DNA of 55,192 bases from Bifidobacterium saguinibicoloris (GTDB lineage: Bacteria; Actinomycetota; Actinomycetes; Actinomycetales; Bifidobacteriaceae). The stretch is taken from positions 1 through 55,192 of the forward strand of contig NZ_JAHBBF010000017.1 of assembly GCF_019331725.1 (NCBI RefSeq), written 5' to 3'. A program made the position numbers and the translations under genes. The stretch's first letter is position 1. The number at the start of each line of letters is the position of its first letter. Below, one piece after another: positions 40,513-48,788 of the stretch. The notes under the pieces are model-generated. The model was not told the DNA's origin. It did no database searches and saw only the letters and a list, made by a program, of their open reading frames with translations.

Positions 40513-42845
40513 GACGTCCTTTCGTGCGTGGTGGCGGAGGCTCTGGAAACGGCGGGGGTTGCGTTTGCGGTTGCGTTTGCGGAGACGGCGGCGGTTGCGG
40601 CGGAATCGGTCGCGGTTGCGGCGGAATCGCCGGCCGCATCGGCGGCGACGCCGTCGGCGTCGTGTCGCGCGACGGTGAAATGGACGCGCGCGCCGGGCGG
40701 CAGTTGGCCTGCCGTGACGAGGGCCTCGCGCGTGAGCACCGCGATGACCGGATACCCGCCGGTGACCGGCTGGTCGCGCAGGAAGATGAGCGGCAGTCCG
40801 TTGCCCGGCACCTCGATGCTGCCGGGAACCGTCGCCTCGCTTTTGAGTTCGGCGTGCGGGTCGCGGCGTGCGATGAGCGGGGACGTCGAGCGCGGCTCCG
40901 ACTCCGGCCCGCGCGGCGCGTGTGTCGCCCCTGACGCTGCGTGCGACGCCGCGGGGAAGGTGCGCGAGGCGGCAGGCGCGTCCGTCGCGGCGAGGCGCAG
41001 TCCCACACGGTTCGACTGCGCGGTGACCGTCCACGTGACGCCGAGGAACGCGGCGACGCCGGCTTCGGTGAACCAGTCGTCGCGCGGACCGAGCGTCACC
41101 GCGAGTTCGGTGACCTCGCCCGGCTTCGGCAGGTCGTCCGGCCACGGCCGGGGGAGACCGACGCCGGCGCCCGGTCGTGCGGCCGGACGCACGGGCAGCA
41201 GGTCGCTGCGCTTCAGCGGCGCGGGACCGATGCCGCTCATCGTGTCCGTCGATGCCGAGCCGAGGATCGTGGCGACGTCGAAGCCGCCACGCACCGCCAG
41301 ATAGTCGCGTAAGCCGGCGGCGGGGGCGCCGACGGCGAGCGTCTCGCCTTCGCGCAGCAGCACCGCTTCCTGCCGGGTCACGGCGAACGTGCGGGCGGGA
41401 ACGGCCGTGCGGATGCGGGCGGTGGACGCGTGCGATGCGTCGGCGTCGGGTGACGTGCCGGCGTCGGGGACGGCCGGTGCGTCGGGCGCGTCGGACGCGG
41501 TGATGGTGACGGATGCAGGCGCGCCGGCCACCGCGACCACGACGTCGCCGTGCGCGGTGAACGAGACGCCACCGGCCGTCAGCTCGAGAGCGGGCGTGCC
41601 CGCGGGATTGCCGACCAGCTCGTTCGCCAGACGGAAGGCGCGCGGGTCGGCCGCACCGGAGCCGGTGACGCCCATCTGCGGCGCGTGACGGCCGTCGTCC
41701 TCGAACACACTCAGCACGCCCGGGTTCACGACCTCCAAGAACGGAGTGCCCGGTTCGGCGGGCGCCGGAGATGTGGGGGCCGGTGCGGAAGACACGGCAT
41801 CGGACGCCGGGGATGCCGCGACGTGAGCGGCGGATGAGAGCTGGCCGACGGTGCCGGTGACCGGCTCGCGGGTCACGCCGTCGGCGCTCCGCACGTCGCC
41901 CTCGTCGGCGTGGGCGCTCGCCGTGGCGCGGACCGGTGTGAACCGGACGGTGTCGCCCGGCGCAAGCAATGCAGGCGGGTCGGCCGCCGTATCCCACAGC
42001 GGCGTGGACGTGACGCCGATGAGCTGCCACCCGCCCGAACTGGACCGCGGATACACGCCGGAGAACGTGCCGGCCAACCCCACCGACCCGGCGGGAACGG
42101 CCAAACGGGGCGATTTCCGTCGGGGCACGTCGAACAGCGGGTCGCCGCCGGTGAGATAGTCGAAGCCCGGCGCGAAGCCGCCGAACGCCACCGTCCACGG
42201 ATGCCCCGCATGCCGTGCGACCACCTGCTCGGCGGAGACGCCGAGCAGCGAGGCCACGTCGTCGAGGTCCTCGCCCTCGTAGACCACCGGAATCTCCACG
42301 GTGCGGGACCGTGCGGTCCGCACGCCGCGGGTGTCCAAGCGGCGTATCGTTTCGCACAAGCGTGTGCGGAAATCGTACGAGCGCGAGTCCGATGTGTACA
42401 AGCGATGCCTGGACTCGTACAAGCGGTCGTACTCCACATACACCGTGCGTGCCGCCGGCAGCAGCTGCGTGACGCAACGCAGCACGGCGGCGTCGGCGGC
42501 CGCGGCGCCGGATTCCTCGGTTCCGCAGGCGCCGTCATGGCTCGCCGCACTCGTTCGGGTGTCCTCGGAGCCTAGCGAGACGTCCACTGCCGAGCCCGGG
42601 CCGCCCGCATCCTCCGGCAGCCGCCCGCGTTCGCGCGCCCTGGCGCACGCGGCATCGAGCGCCGTGTACAGGCGCAGCGCCTCCGCCAATCCAGCGCATT
42701 CGACGATCATCGCCGATTCGCCGCAGGGGAGGAAACGCATACGCATCCCGCCGCCTCCGACGGACGTGGCCGCTTTTCCGGATGCTCCCGCTTTTCCGGA
42801 TGCTCGCGCCGTCCCGGCCATCGCCCCTTTCGTCGCCGACGTCAT
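40509..42845 (-). CDS. pxpBC: 5-oxoprolinase subunits B and C fused (PxpB-PxpC; KipI-KipA)
   Basis: The 778-residue product is a fusion. The N-terminal half is PxpB/KipI-like (about 30-330): FGGFAPGFDYLTGGDP and SGVYPRSSSGGWQLIG are hallmark segments. It has a Ser/Ala/Asp-rich insertion near 75-110. The C-terminal half is PxpC/KipA-like (about 380-770): EVVNPGVLSVFEDDGRHAPQMGV, then LANELVGNP and ARVHFTVA. Together with PxpA these hydrolyse 5-oxo-L-proline to glutamate with ATP. GGAGG lies six bases before ATG 42845. Alanine-rich spacers (about 345-385 and 535-560) look like disordered linkers. Confidence 0.9.
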   Translation of the reverse strand: MTSATKGAMAGTARASGKAGASGKAATSVGGGGMRMRFLPCGESAMIVECAGLAEALRLYTALDAACARARERGRLPEDAGGPGSAVDVSLGSEDTRTSAASHDGACGTEESGAAAADAAVLRCVTQLLPAARTVYVEYDRLYESRHRLYTSDSRSYDFRTRLCETIRRLDTRGVRTARSRTVEIPVVYEGEDLDDVASLLGVSAEQVVARHAGHPWTVAFGGFAPGFDYLTGGDPLFDVPRRKSPRLAVPAGSVGLAGTFSGVYPRSSSGGWQLIGVTSTPLWDTAADPPALLAPGDTVRFTPVRATASAHADEGDVRSADGVTREPVTGTVGQLSSAAHVAASPASDAVSSAPAPTSPAPAEPGTPFLEVVNPGVLSVFEDDGRHAPQMGVTGSGAADPRAFRLANELVGNPAGTPALELTAGGVSFTAHGDVVVAVAGAPASVTITASDAPDAPAVPDAGTSPDADASHASTARIRTAVPARTFAVTRQEAVLLREGETLAVGAPAAGLRDYLAVRGGFDVATILGSASTDTMSGIGPAPLKRSDLLPVRPAARPGAGVGLPRPWPDDLPKPGEVTELAVTLGPRDDWFTEAGVAAFLGVTWTVTAQSNRVGLRLAATDAPAASRTFPAASHAASGATHAPRGPESEPRSTSPLIARRDPHAELKSEATVPGSIEVPGNGLPLIFLRDQPVTGGYPVIAVLTREALVTAGQLPPGARVHFTVARHDADGVAADAAGDSAATATDSAATAAVSANATANATPAVSRASATTHERTS

Positions 42846-42861
42846 CGTGCGCCTCCGTCGC

Positions 42862-43629
42862 TCACACGCCGACGAACGGGCGGACCGCGACGCCCTCGGC
42901 GGTAAGACGCCCGCGCACCGCCTTCGCCAGGGCCACGGCCGCCGGCGAATCGCCGTGAACGCACACCGAATCGGCGTGGATCGGCACTGTCGTGCCGTCG
43001 ACGGCCTCCACCGTTCCCTCGAGCACCATGCGGGCCACACGCGCGGCCACTGCATCCGGATCGGCGATCACCGCGCCGGGCAAGCGGCGCGAGACCAACG
43101 TGCCCTCCGGCGTGTACGCCCTGTCCGCGAACGCCTCATGGAACACGCGCAGACCGGCGGCCTCGGCCAGACGGCCCACCGCCGAACCCGGCAGCGTCAG
43201 CACGCCGAGCGAGGCGTCGATGGCCGCGATGGCGTCCACCACGGCCTTGGCTTGTGTCTCGTCGGCCACGATGCGGTTGTACAGCGCGCCATGCGGCTTC
43301 ACATAGCCCACCCTCGTGCCGGCCGCGCGGGCCATGCCCTCCAGCGCGGCCAGCTGATACATCACGTCGGCGGTGAGCTCAGCGGGCGCGACGTCCACGT
43401 AGCGGCGCCCGAAGCCCGCCAGATCGCGGTAGGCGACATGCGCGCCCACCGCCACGCCGTTCGCCGCCGCGTTCGTCAGCGTGCGGCGCATCACGGACGG
43501 GTCGCCGGCATGGAATCCGCACGCGATGTTCGCGCTGGAAACCACGTCGAGCAGCGCGGCGTCGTCGCCGAGCGTCCAACGACCGAAGCTTTCGCCCATG
43601 TCGCTGTTGAGATCGATGGAGATGGTCAT
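42862..43629 (-). CDS. pxpA: 5-oxoprolinase subunit A (LamB/YcsF family)
   Basis: The 255-residue product carries the family hallmarks [13 protein letters not shown] (6-18), [17 protein letters not shown] (31-47), [16 protein letters not shown] (61-76), [11 protein letters not shown] (108-118) and [11 protein letters not shown] near 217-227. Its length is normal for PxpA, which with PxpB and PxpC forms the prokaryotic 5-oxoprolinase. AAAGGA stands eight bases before the ATG. It lies 69 bp after the DUF1445 gene and 16 bp before pxpBC. Confidence 0.94.
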   Translation of the reverse strand: MTISIDLNSDMGESFGRWTLGDDAALLDVVSSANIACGFHAGDPSVMRRTLTNAAANGVAVGAHVAYRDLAGFGRRYVDVAPAELTADVMYQLAALEGMARAAGTRVGYVKPHGALYNRIVADETQAKAVVDAIAAIDASLGVLTLPGSAVGRLAEAAGLRVFHEAFADRAYTPEGTLVSRRLPGAVIADPDAVAARVARMVLEGTVEAVDGTTVPIHADSVCVHGDSPAAVALAKAVRGRLTAEGVAVRPFVGV

Positions 43630-43698
43630 GAGTCAGTCCTTTGCCCTTGTGCGGTGCCTCTGTACGGTGTGCGCTTGTGTGGTGTCCGTCGCGTGCGT

Positions 43699-44595
43699 TC
43701 ACACCATGTAGTCGAGGTCGCGCTTCGAGGTGATGAGCATGTGCCCGGGCGCGTGCGTGATGGCGAACGGCGGCTTTGACGCCATCACCGCTGCCTGCGG
43801 GGTCACGCCGCACGCCCAGAACACGGGGACGTCGCCCGGCTCGAGGATCGGCGCATCGCCGTAATCCGGATGTGCCAGGTCCGTCACGCCGATCGCGGCC
43901 GGATCGCCCACACACACGGGCGCGCCGTGCACGGACGGGTAGTAGCCGGAAATGCGCACCGCGTCGGACACCTGCGTGGCCGGAATGCCGCGCATCGAGA
44001 CGACCATGGTCGAATGGAACGCGCCCGCCGGACGGCACGCGACGGACGTGTCGTACATCGGCACGTTGCGTCCGGCGGTGATGTGCCGCACCGGCACGCC
44101 CGCCTCCATGAGCGGGAACTCGAACGTGAAGCTGCATCCGATGACGAACGTGACCAGATCGTCACGCCAGTATCCGGTGATGTCCGGCGTTTCCGCCACG
44201 AGCTCGCCGCGCTCCCACACGCGGTAGAGCGGCACGTCGGTGCGGATGTCCGCGCCCGGGCAGGTGGCCGGCTCGGTCACGCCGGGCTCCATCACCTCGA
44301 GCAGCGGGCAGGGCTTGGGGTTGCGCTGCGCGAACAGGAGGAAGTCGAACGCGAGATCCTTCGGCAGGATCATGAGGTTCGCCTGCGCGTAGCCCTTCGC
44401 GATGCCGCAGGTGGGCCGCACGAGCCCCTCGCGGAACGCGAGCCGCGCCTCCTCGGGCGAGGAGGCGTCCGTGAGCGCGGACGCCGCGGCCTCCCGCCGT
44501 ACGTCGGCGTCGCCCAGCGCGGCGTCGTCCGCCGTGTCTGCCGTGCCCGCCGAGTCCGCCTCCCGCAGTGATGGCGATGCTTCGATTCCTGTCAT
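43699..44595 (-). CDS. DUF1445 protein (D-glutamate cyclase / YcsI-type hydro-lyase N-terminal half)
   Basis: The 298-residue product has the DUF1445 core: [16 protein letters not shown] (about 63-78), [34 protein letters not shown] and [17 protein letters not shown] near the C-terminus. These match the YcsI family and the N-terminal half of animal D-glutamate cyclase. The first 45 residues are Ala/Asp-rich and not conserved. GGGGGA precedes the ATG at 44595. It is the first gene of the minus-strand cluster and is divergent from the class IV aminotransferase. Confidence 0.9.
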   Translation of the reverse strand: MTGIEASPSLREADSAGTADTADDAALGDADVRREAAASALTDASSPEEARLAFREGLVRPTCGIAKGYAQANLMILPKDLAFDFLLFAQRNPKPCPLLEVMEPGVTEPATCPGADIRTDVPLYRVWERGELVAETPDITGYWRDDLVTFVIGCSFTFEFPLMEAGVPVRHITAGRNVPMYDTSVACRPAGAFHSTMVVSMRGIPATQVSDAVRISGYYPSVHGAPVCVGDPAAIGVTDLAHPDYGDAPILEPGDVPVFWACGVTPQAAVMASKPPFAITHAPGHMLITSKRDLDYMV

Positions 44596-44604
44596 ATCGT
44601 CCCC

Positions 44605-44665
44605 CTTCGTGTTCCGGCATGTTCCGACGCATACGGCATGTTCCGGCCGTGCCGTACGGCACGTG
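44605..44665. promoter_or_regulatory. Possible operator sites upstream of the oxoproline cluster
   Basis: TGTTCCG occurs at 44610, 44620 and 44639, and CGTGCCGTACGGCACG at 44648-44663 is a perfect 16-bp palindrome. Both lie in the 284-bp divergent spacer. The CGGAACA half is also similar to the GTGGAACA units found before the last gene of the cluster. Function is inferred. Confidence 0.45.
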
Positions 44666-44879
44666 CGCCGAGCAGCGGCACGTCCCCGCCGCATCACCTG
44701 CACGATACGGCCGCGTCCGTTACGGGACGGGCACGGTTTGTGACGGTTTCATTTCGGCCGTGCAACGGTGCGCCGCCCCGGCGAAACATACGCCGGATAG
44801 GTTGGGCGCGGACAGTACAGGACCGGGAAACCGGTCGTTTGACGTCGGGCGCGAACGCCGGACGGGAAGGGGAATTCCG

Positions 44880-45827
44880 ATGAGCTCCATCGTGTTGGGA
44901 ATGGGCAACGGCAAGGCGATGTTCGGCGACGAGAAGGTGAGCGACGCCGATCTCATCACGCTGGTGGATCCGGCCGGACTCAACATCAACGCCTTCGACC
45001 TGAGCGTGCTGCGCGGCGACGGCATCTTCGAGGCCACCACCGTATGGAAGGGATACCCGGTCTCCCTGGAGAACCACCTTCGCCGCCTGGCCCAATCCGC
45101 CGCCATGGTGGACCTGCCCAAGCCGAACTTCGCGGCGCTCACGCGCGGCGTGGAACGCGTCATCGAAGCATACGACGACCCGGAACCCGGCCCGCTGCTG
45201 CGCATCATCGTCTCCCGCGGCCTCGACCCGGACACCGGCGTGGGCAAGGCCTCCGACCGCACGCCCACCGTCTTCATCTTCCTCGACGCGAAAGGCACCC
45301 TGCACGAGGTCGATCCGATCAGCATGGCCTCGATGACGCGCGGCTACCCCTCCGACATCACCGAACGTGCGCCCTGGCTGCTCAACGGCGCGAAGACGCT
45401 CAGCTACGCGTTCAACTGCGCCGTGCACCGCGAATGCGCGCGCCGCGGCGTGGGCGACGCCGTCCTCTACACGGAGGACGGATACACGATGGAATGTCCG
45501 AACTCCTCCATCGTGGCCCGGTACGGCGATACGTTCGTCACGCCCGACCCGTCCATCGGCATCCTCAACGGCACCTCCCAGCGCGAACTGTTCGCCTGGG
45601 CCCGTCAGGAGGGCAAGAGCATCGAATACCGCAAGCTGCCCATCGCGGAGCTGCGCGAGGCCGACCGTCTGTACATGACGCACGGCGGCTGGATCATCCC
45701 CGTCAACGAGATCGACGGCCGCGCCCTCGACTACAGCGCCGACGAGATCGCCGCCGTCAACGACGCGATCCACACCGGCCGCACCCACGACGACGCCCTC
45801 ACCATCGGCCCGGACTACCGCTACTGA
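44880..45827 (+). CDS. Class IV PLP-dependent aminotransferase (BCAT / aminodeoxychorismate-lyase type)
   Basis: The 315-residue fold-type IV enzyme shows SVLRGDGIFEATTVWKG (about 43-59), Lys172 in GAKTLSYAFN as the likely PLP Schiff-base residue, and EDGYTMECPNSSIVARYG (about 198-215) with TPDPSIGILNGTSQREL for phosphate binding. Such enzymes are branched-chain or D-amino-acid aminotransferases or 4-amino-4-deoxychorismate lyases. The gene next door is a chorismate mutase, which mildly favours a chorismate/aromatic link. GGGAAGGGG precedes the ATG. It may share regulation with the divergent D-glutamate cluster. Confidence 0.85.
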   Translation: MSSIVLGMGNGKAMFGDEKVSDADLITLVDPAGLNINAFDLSVLRGDGIFEATTVWKGYPVSLENHLRRLAQSAAMVDLPKPNFAALTRGVERVIEAYDDPEPGPLLRIIVSRGLDPDTGVGKASDRTPTVFIFLDAKGTLHEVDPISMASMTRGYPSDITERAPWLLNGAKTLSYAFNCAVHRECARRGVGDAVLYTEDGYTMECPNSSIVARYGDTFVTPDPSIGILNGTSQRELFAWARQEGKSIEYRKLPIAELREADRLYMTHGGWIIPVNEIDGRALDYSADEIAAVNDAIHTGRTHDDALTIGPDYRY

Positions 45828-45881
45828 ACGTACCGAATGCGCTGGTGCTGGTGCCCCGCGTATGGACCGTGCAACGTGGAG

Positions 45882-45894
45882 TAAGGTGGCACGT
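45882..45894 (+). promoter_or_regulatory. TANNNT element seven bases before chorismate mutase ATG
   Basis: TAAGGT (45882-45887) followed by seven bases and ATG fits the leaderless pattern. AAGGTGG could equally be a weak Shine-Dalgarno, so this case is ambiguous. Confidence 0.4.
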
Positions 45895-46341
45895 ATGACA
45901 GAAACGACGAGCACGACCCCCTCCGAAGACGGCGGCGACTGGCTGAGCGCCACCGTCACCCGCAACCCCGGCGAGAACGCCACCGTCATCGACTCCGAAC
46001 AGGCGGCCAAGGACCCCGAGACCGCCCTCACCGTGGCGAAGATCAAGTCGCTGCGCCAGTCCATCGACAACGTGGACACGGCCATCGTCTCCCTGCTCGC
46101 CGAACGGTTCAAATACACGTCCCAGGTGGGCGTGCTCAAGGCGCGCGCCGGTTTCGCGCCCGCCGACTACAAGCGCGAGGACTACCAGATCGAACGCCTG
46201 CATCGCATCGCCGTGGCCGCGGGCCTCGACCCGGACATCGCCGAGATGTACCGCGAATTCGTCGTCACCGAAGCGAAGAAGCGCCACCAGCGCATCGCCG
46301 ACGCGGGCGGCGATCCGGGCGTGCTGGACGTGTTCGCCTGA
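45895..46341 (+). CDS. Chorismate mutase (AroQ class)
   Basis: The 148-residue product has an acidic N-terminal extension (1-48), then the all-helical AroQ domain. Segments include KIKSLRQSIDNVDTAIVSLL, AERFKYTSQVGVLKA and DYQIERLHRIAVAAGLDPDIAEMYREFV. The Arg/Lys residues in the first two helices bind chorismate, which is rearranged to prephenate for phenylalanine and tyrosine synthesis. The 3' end is directly followed by the next gene (ATG at 46343, one base after the stop), suggesting coupling. Confidence 0.9.
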   Translation: MTETTSTTPSEDGGDWLSATVTRNPGENATVIDSEQAAKDPETALTVAKIKSLRQSIDNVDTAIVSLLAERFKYTSQVGVLKARAGFAPADYKREDYQIERLHRIAVAAGLDPDIAEMYREFVVTEAKKRHQRIADAGGDPGVLDVFA

Positions 46342-46342
46342 C

Positions 46343-48535
46343 ATGCGGTCCCCCCATTCCCATGGCCGTCACGGCGGTCATGCGCATGGGCGCGCCTTGG
46401 CGTGCGCATGCGCGCTCGTCGTGGCGTCGTCGCTCGCCCTGGGCGGCGCGGCCGGCACGGAGGCGGTGCGGACGCACGTCGACGCTCCCGCCGTCGCCGG
46501 GCATGACGTGTTCACCGTGACCGACGGGTCCGGCACGCCCGGTGACCTGTATTTCGCCGCGTCCGGATCGGTCGATTCATCCGATTCGTCCGGTTCGTCC
46601 GATGGGTCCGGCTCCTCCGTCGCGTCCGCCGTGACGCGCGTGCCGGCCGGCGAACGGACGCTGCCGATCGGCGTGCGCGTCGACTATTCGTTGGACGGGC
46701 CGAACGTGAGCCGTGAGACAGTGACCGGCGCGAACGGCCTCGTCGGCGTGCACGTCACGCTCGACGCGGACGCCGCGGCGACGCTGGAACGGCTCGTCGA
46801 CGATACGGACGCCGACGACGTGACCCCCGCGGCGCAGTCGCAGCGCATGCTCGTCGTCTTCACCATCCCCACCAGCGTGACCGACGACGTGCAGGTCGGC
46901 GACGACGCCGTCGCCCTCACGCAAGGCTCGAACATCATGGTCGCCGCCGTGCTGCGTGTGGGGGAGCGGCTCGACTGCTACATGACCGCCAAGAAGTTCA
47001 CGATGGGACAGATGACCGTCGTCTCCGCGGCCGACGCGTCCGCGCTCGCCGCCACCGCACAGGCCCTGGGGCAGGGGTCGGTCGCGGTGAAGGACCTCGA
47101 CGGGTCCGCCGCCGGCGGCGGCTCGAACGACGCCAACCAGCGGCTCATCGATCAGCTCACCTCCCTGCGTGACTTGGAGCGAGGGCTCGCCCAAAGCGCC
47201 ATCGCCGAACAGCAGGCCGCCTACGACAAGGCGTTCCACGCCTACATGGCCGCGTACGTCGGCTCGTACACGAACCACTTGTCCGGTTCCATCGGCTCGT
47301 CCACGCAGCTGACCGCGCTCATGGGCACGGCCGGCGAGCTGAGCGGCGACACCCCGCTCGCCGCCGCCGTGCTCGACGAGGCGAACGCCACCGACGCGCT
47401 CGCCTCCGCCCACCAGCACGCGGGCGCCGCCGACGCCATCGAACAGGTGATCCGCATCGTGCGCGCGCAGGGCGTGGACGGGCTCGCGGACACGCTCACC
47501 CGCCGCGCCGGCGAAGAGGAGACCGAGGGCGCGAAGGCGTACTCCGCCGGGCAGAGCCAGCTTTCCCAGGCGATGATCCCGTATTCGATGGCGTACACGG
47601 ACGTGTACACGAAGCATTTGAGCGCGTTGACCGGCGGTGCGTCCGCTGGCGCCTCCGCCTATCGGGATCAGGCGATCGCAGCCACGGACAAGGAGTTCGC
47701 GACGAGCGCCGATCTGGCGGACGACACCGCGAAGGTGAACGCCGCGATGGACGCGCTGGCCGCCGCGCGCGAACATACGGGCGCCGCGAGCGCGTATCGG
47801 CAGATTGTGCTGCGGTTCGCGGGGGAGCTGTCCGGTGCGGGAGAGCTGTCCGGCGTGGGGGAGCTGTCCGGCGTGGGTGGGGCTTCCGTCGCGTCCGGCA
47901 CCGCGTCCGATTCTATAGGAACGGGCGTTGCGGGGTCCGGTGGGGCTTCTGGTTCGTCCGATTCTATAGGAACGGGCGTTGCGGGGTCCGGTGGGGCTTC
48001 TGGCTCGTCCGATTCTATAGGATTGAGCGCGGCTGCGGACGATTCGCTGGCTGCCCGGGCGGAACGCGCGCGGTTGAAGCGCGTGGCGGCGGCCGAGCGC
48101 AAGGCGGCCAAGGCGTCGGACGGCGACGTGACCACCACCGTCATCGACGAGAACGCCGGCACGACGTCGAGCGGCGACGTGATGAAGTTCGCCGGCGGCA
48201 TTCCCGGCGTCGGCTCGTCGGGTGGCTCGTCGAAGAACGCGTCGAAGGGCAAGTCGGGCGGCACGTCGCAATCGGACGGCTCGGACGGCGCGGAAGGCAA
48301 GACGTCGTCCGCGACGGCGAACCGTCCCTCGCCGTATCTCGGCATGGCCGGCCTGAGCTCCGGTCCGCTGCTCTCCATCGACACCACCGGACTCATCAAC
48401 GACACCGCGACGCTCGGCGACGCCGGTGCGCTCGTCGCGCAGGCGCTGGGTGAACGGGACGTGCAGGCGCTTCTGCCGAAGGACGGCGCCGCGCAGGTGG
48501 ACGCGAGGTTCCTCATCGTCGAACCGGGACTGTAG
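46343..48535 (+). CDS. Secreted protein of unknown function with internal repeats
   Basis: The 730-residue product has a signal peptide with a His/Arg-rich start and hydrophobic core (18-37, ALACACALVVASSLALGGAA). A beta-rich domain (about 95-245) holds MLVVFTIPTSVTD and VGERLDCYMTAK. Helical Ala-rich regions (about 265-500) contain repeated KAYSAGQSQLS and THLSALTGG-like stretches. Then come a GELSGVG hexamer repeat (about 493-513) and three 17-residue units beginning SDSIGTGVAGSGGASG (51-bp period, about 522-562). The C-terminus is Ser/Gly/Lys-rich and ends LIVEPGL. No anchor signal is seen. It begins one base after the chorismate mutase stop. I do not recognise the family. Confidence 0.75.
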   Translation: MRSPHSHGRHGGHAHGRALACACALVVASSLALGGAAGTEAVRTHVDAPAVAGHDVFTVTDGSGTPGDLYFAASGSVDSSDSSGSSDGSGSSVASAVTRVPAGERTLPIGVRVDYSLDGPNVSRETVTGANGLVGVHVTLDADAAATLERLVDDTDADDVTPAAQSQRMLVVFTIPTSVTDDVQVGDDAVALTQGSNIMVAAVLRVGERLDCYMTAKKFTMGQMTVVSAADASALAATAQALGQGSVAVKDLDGSAAGGGSNDANQRLIDQLTSLRDLERGLAQSAIAEQQAAYDKAFHAYMAAYVGSYTNHLSGSIGSSTQLTALMGTAGELSGDTPLAAAVLDEANATDALASAHQHAGAADAIEQVIRIVRAQGVDGLADTLTRRAGEEETEGAKAYSAGQSQLSQAMIPYSMAYTDVYTKHLSALTGGASAGASAYRDQAIAATDKEFATSADLADDTAKVNAAMDALAAAREHTGAASAYRQIVLRFAGELSGAGELSGVGELSGVGGASVASGTASDSIGTGVAGSGGASGSSDSIGTGVAGSGGASGSSDSIGLSAAADDSLAARAERARLKRVAAAERKAAKASDGDVTTTVIDENAGTTSSGDVMKFAGGIPGVGSSGGSSKNASKGKSGGTSQSDGSDGAEGKTSSATANRPSPYLGMAGLSSGPLLSIDTTGLINDTATLGDAGALVAQALGERDVQALLPKDGAAQVDARFLIVEPGL

Positions 48536-48568
48536 CCGACCGCTGGTAGCGTTCACATTTACGCAGCA

Positions 48569-48607
48569 CAGTAAAACCGTTGTAAATATTGGGGTAATCG
48601 TTTACTG
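48569..48607. promoter_or_regulatory. Possible operator upstream of the sugar transporter
   Basis: CAGTAAA (48569-48575) and TTTACTG (48601-48607) form an inverted pair around an AT-rich core containing CGTTTAC, a LacI-family-like half-site. It lies about 180 bp before the transporter in the 253-bp spacer, where no other structure is evident. Confidence 0.35.
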
Positions 48608-48788
48608 AAAATCGCGTTTCATGGTGTGTCGCACGGGAATCGCGTCGTATCGTTGAATGCAACGAAACGTGCGGCCGCGGCAGTGAAGACGGACGCACCG
48701 ACCTCTCGGAACCATCCAACCCCAGGCCCGGCGTCTCCCGGACGGAACCGCCGACGGCATGGACGGCATGCAGGAAAGGCAGTCAGCG

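Noticed and set aside
38620..42477. Single 1285-codon minus-strand protein spanning the carboxylase and the upstream region
   Set aside because: The upstream part is a shadow of the PxpB-PxpC gene in another frame; the carboxylase starts at 40512 with its own ribosome site.
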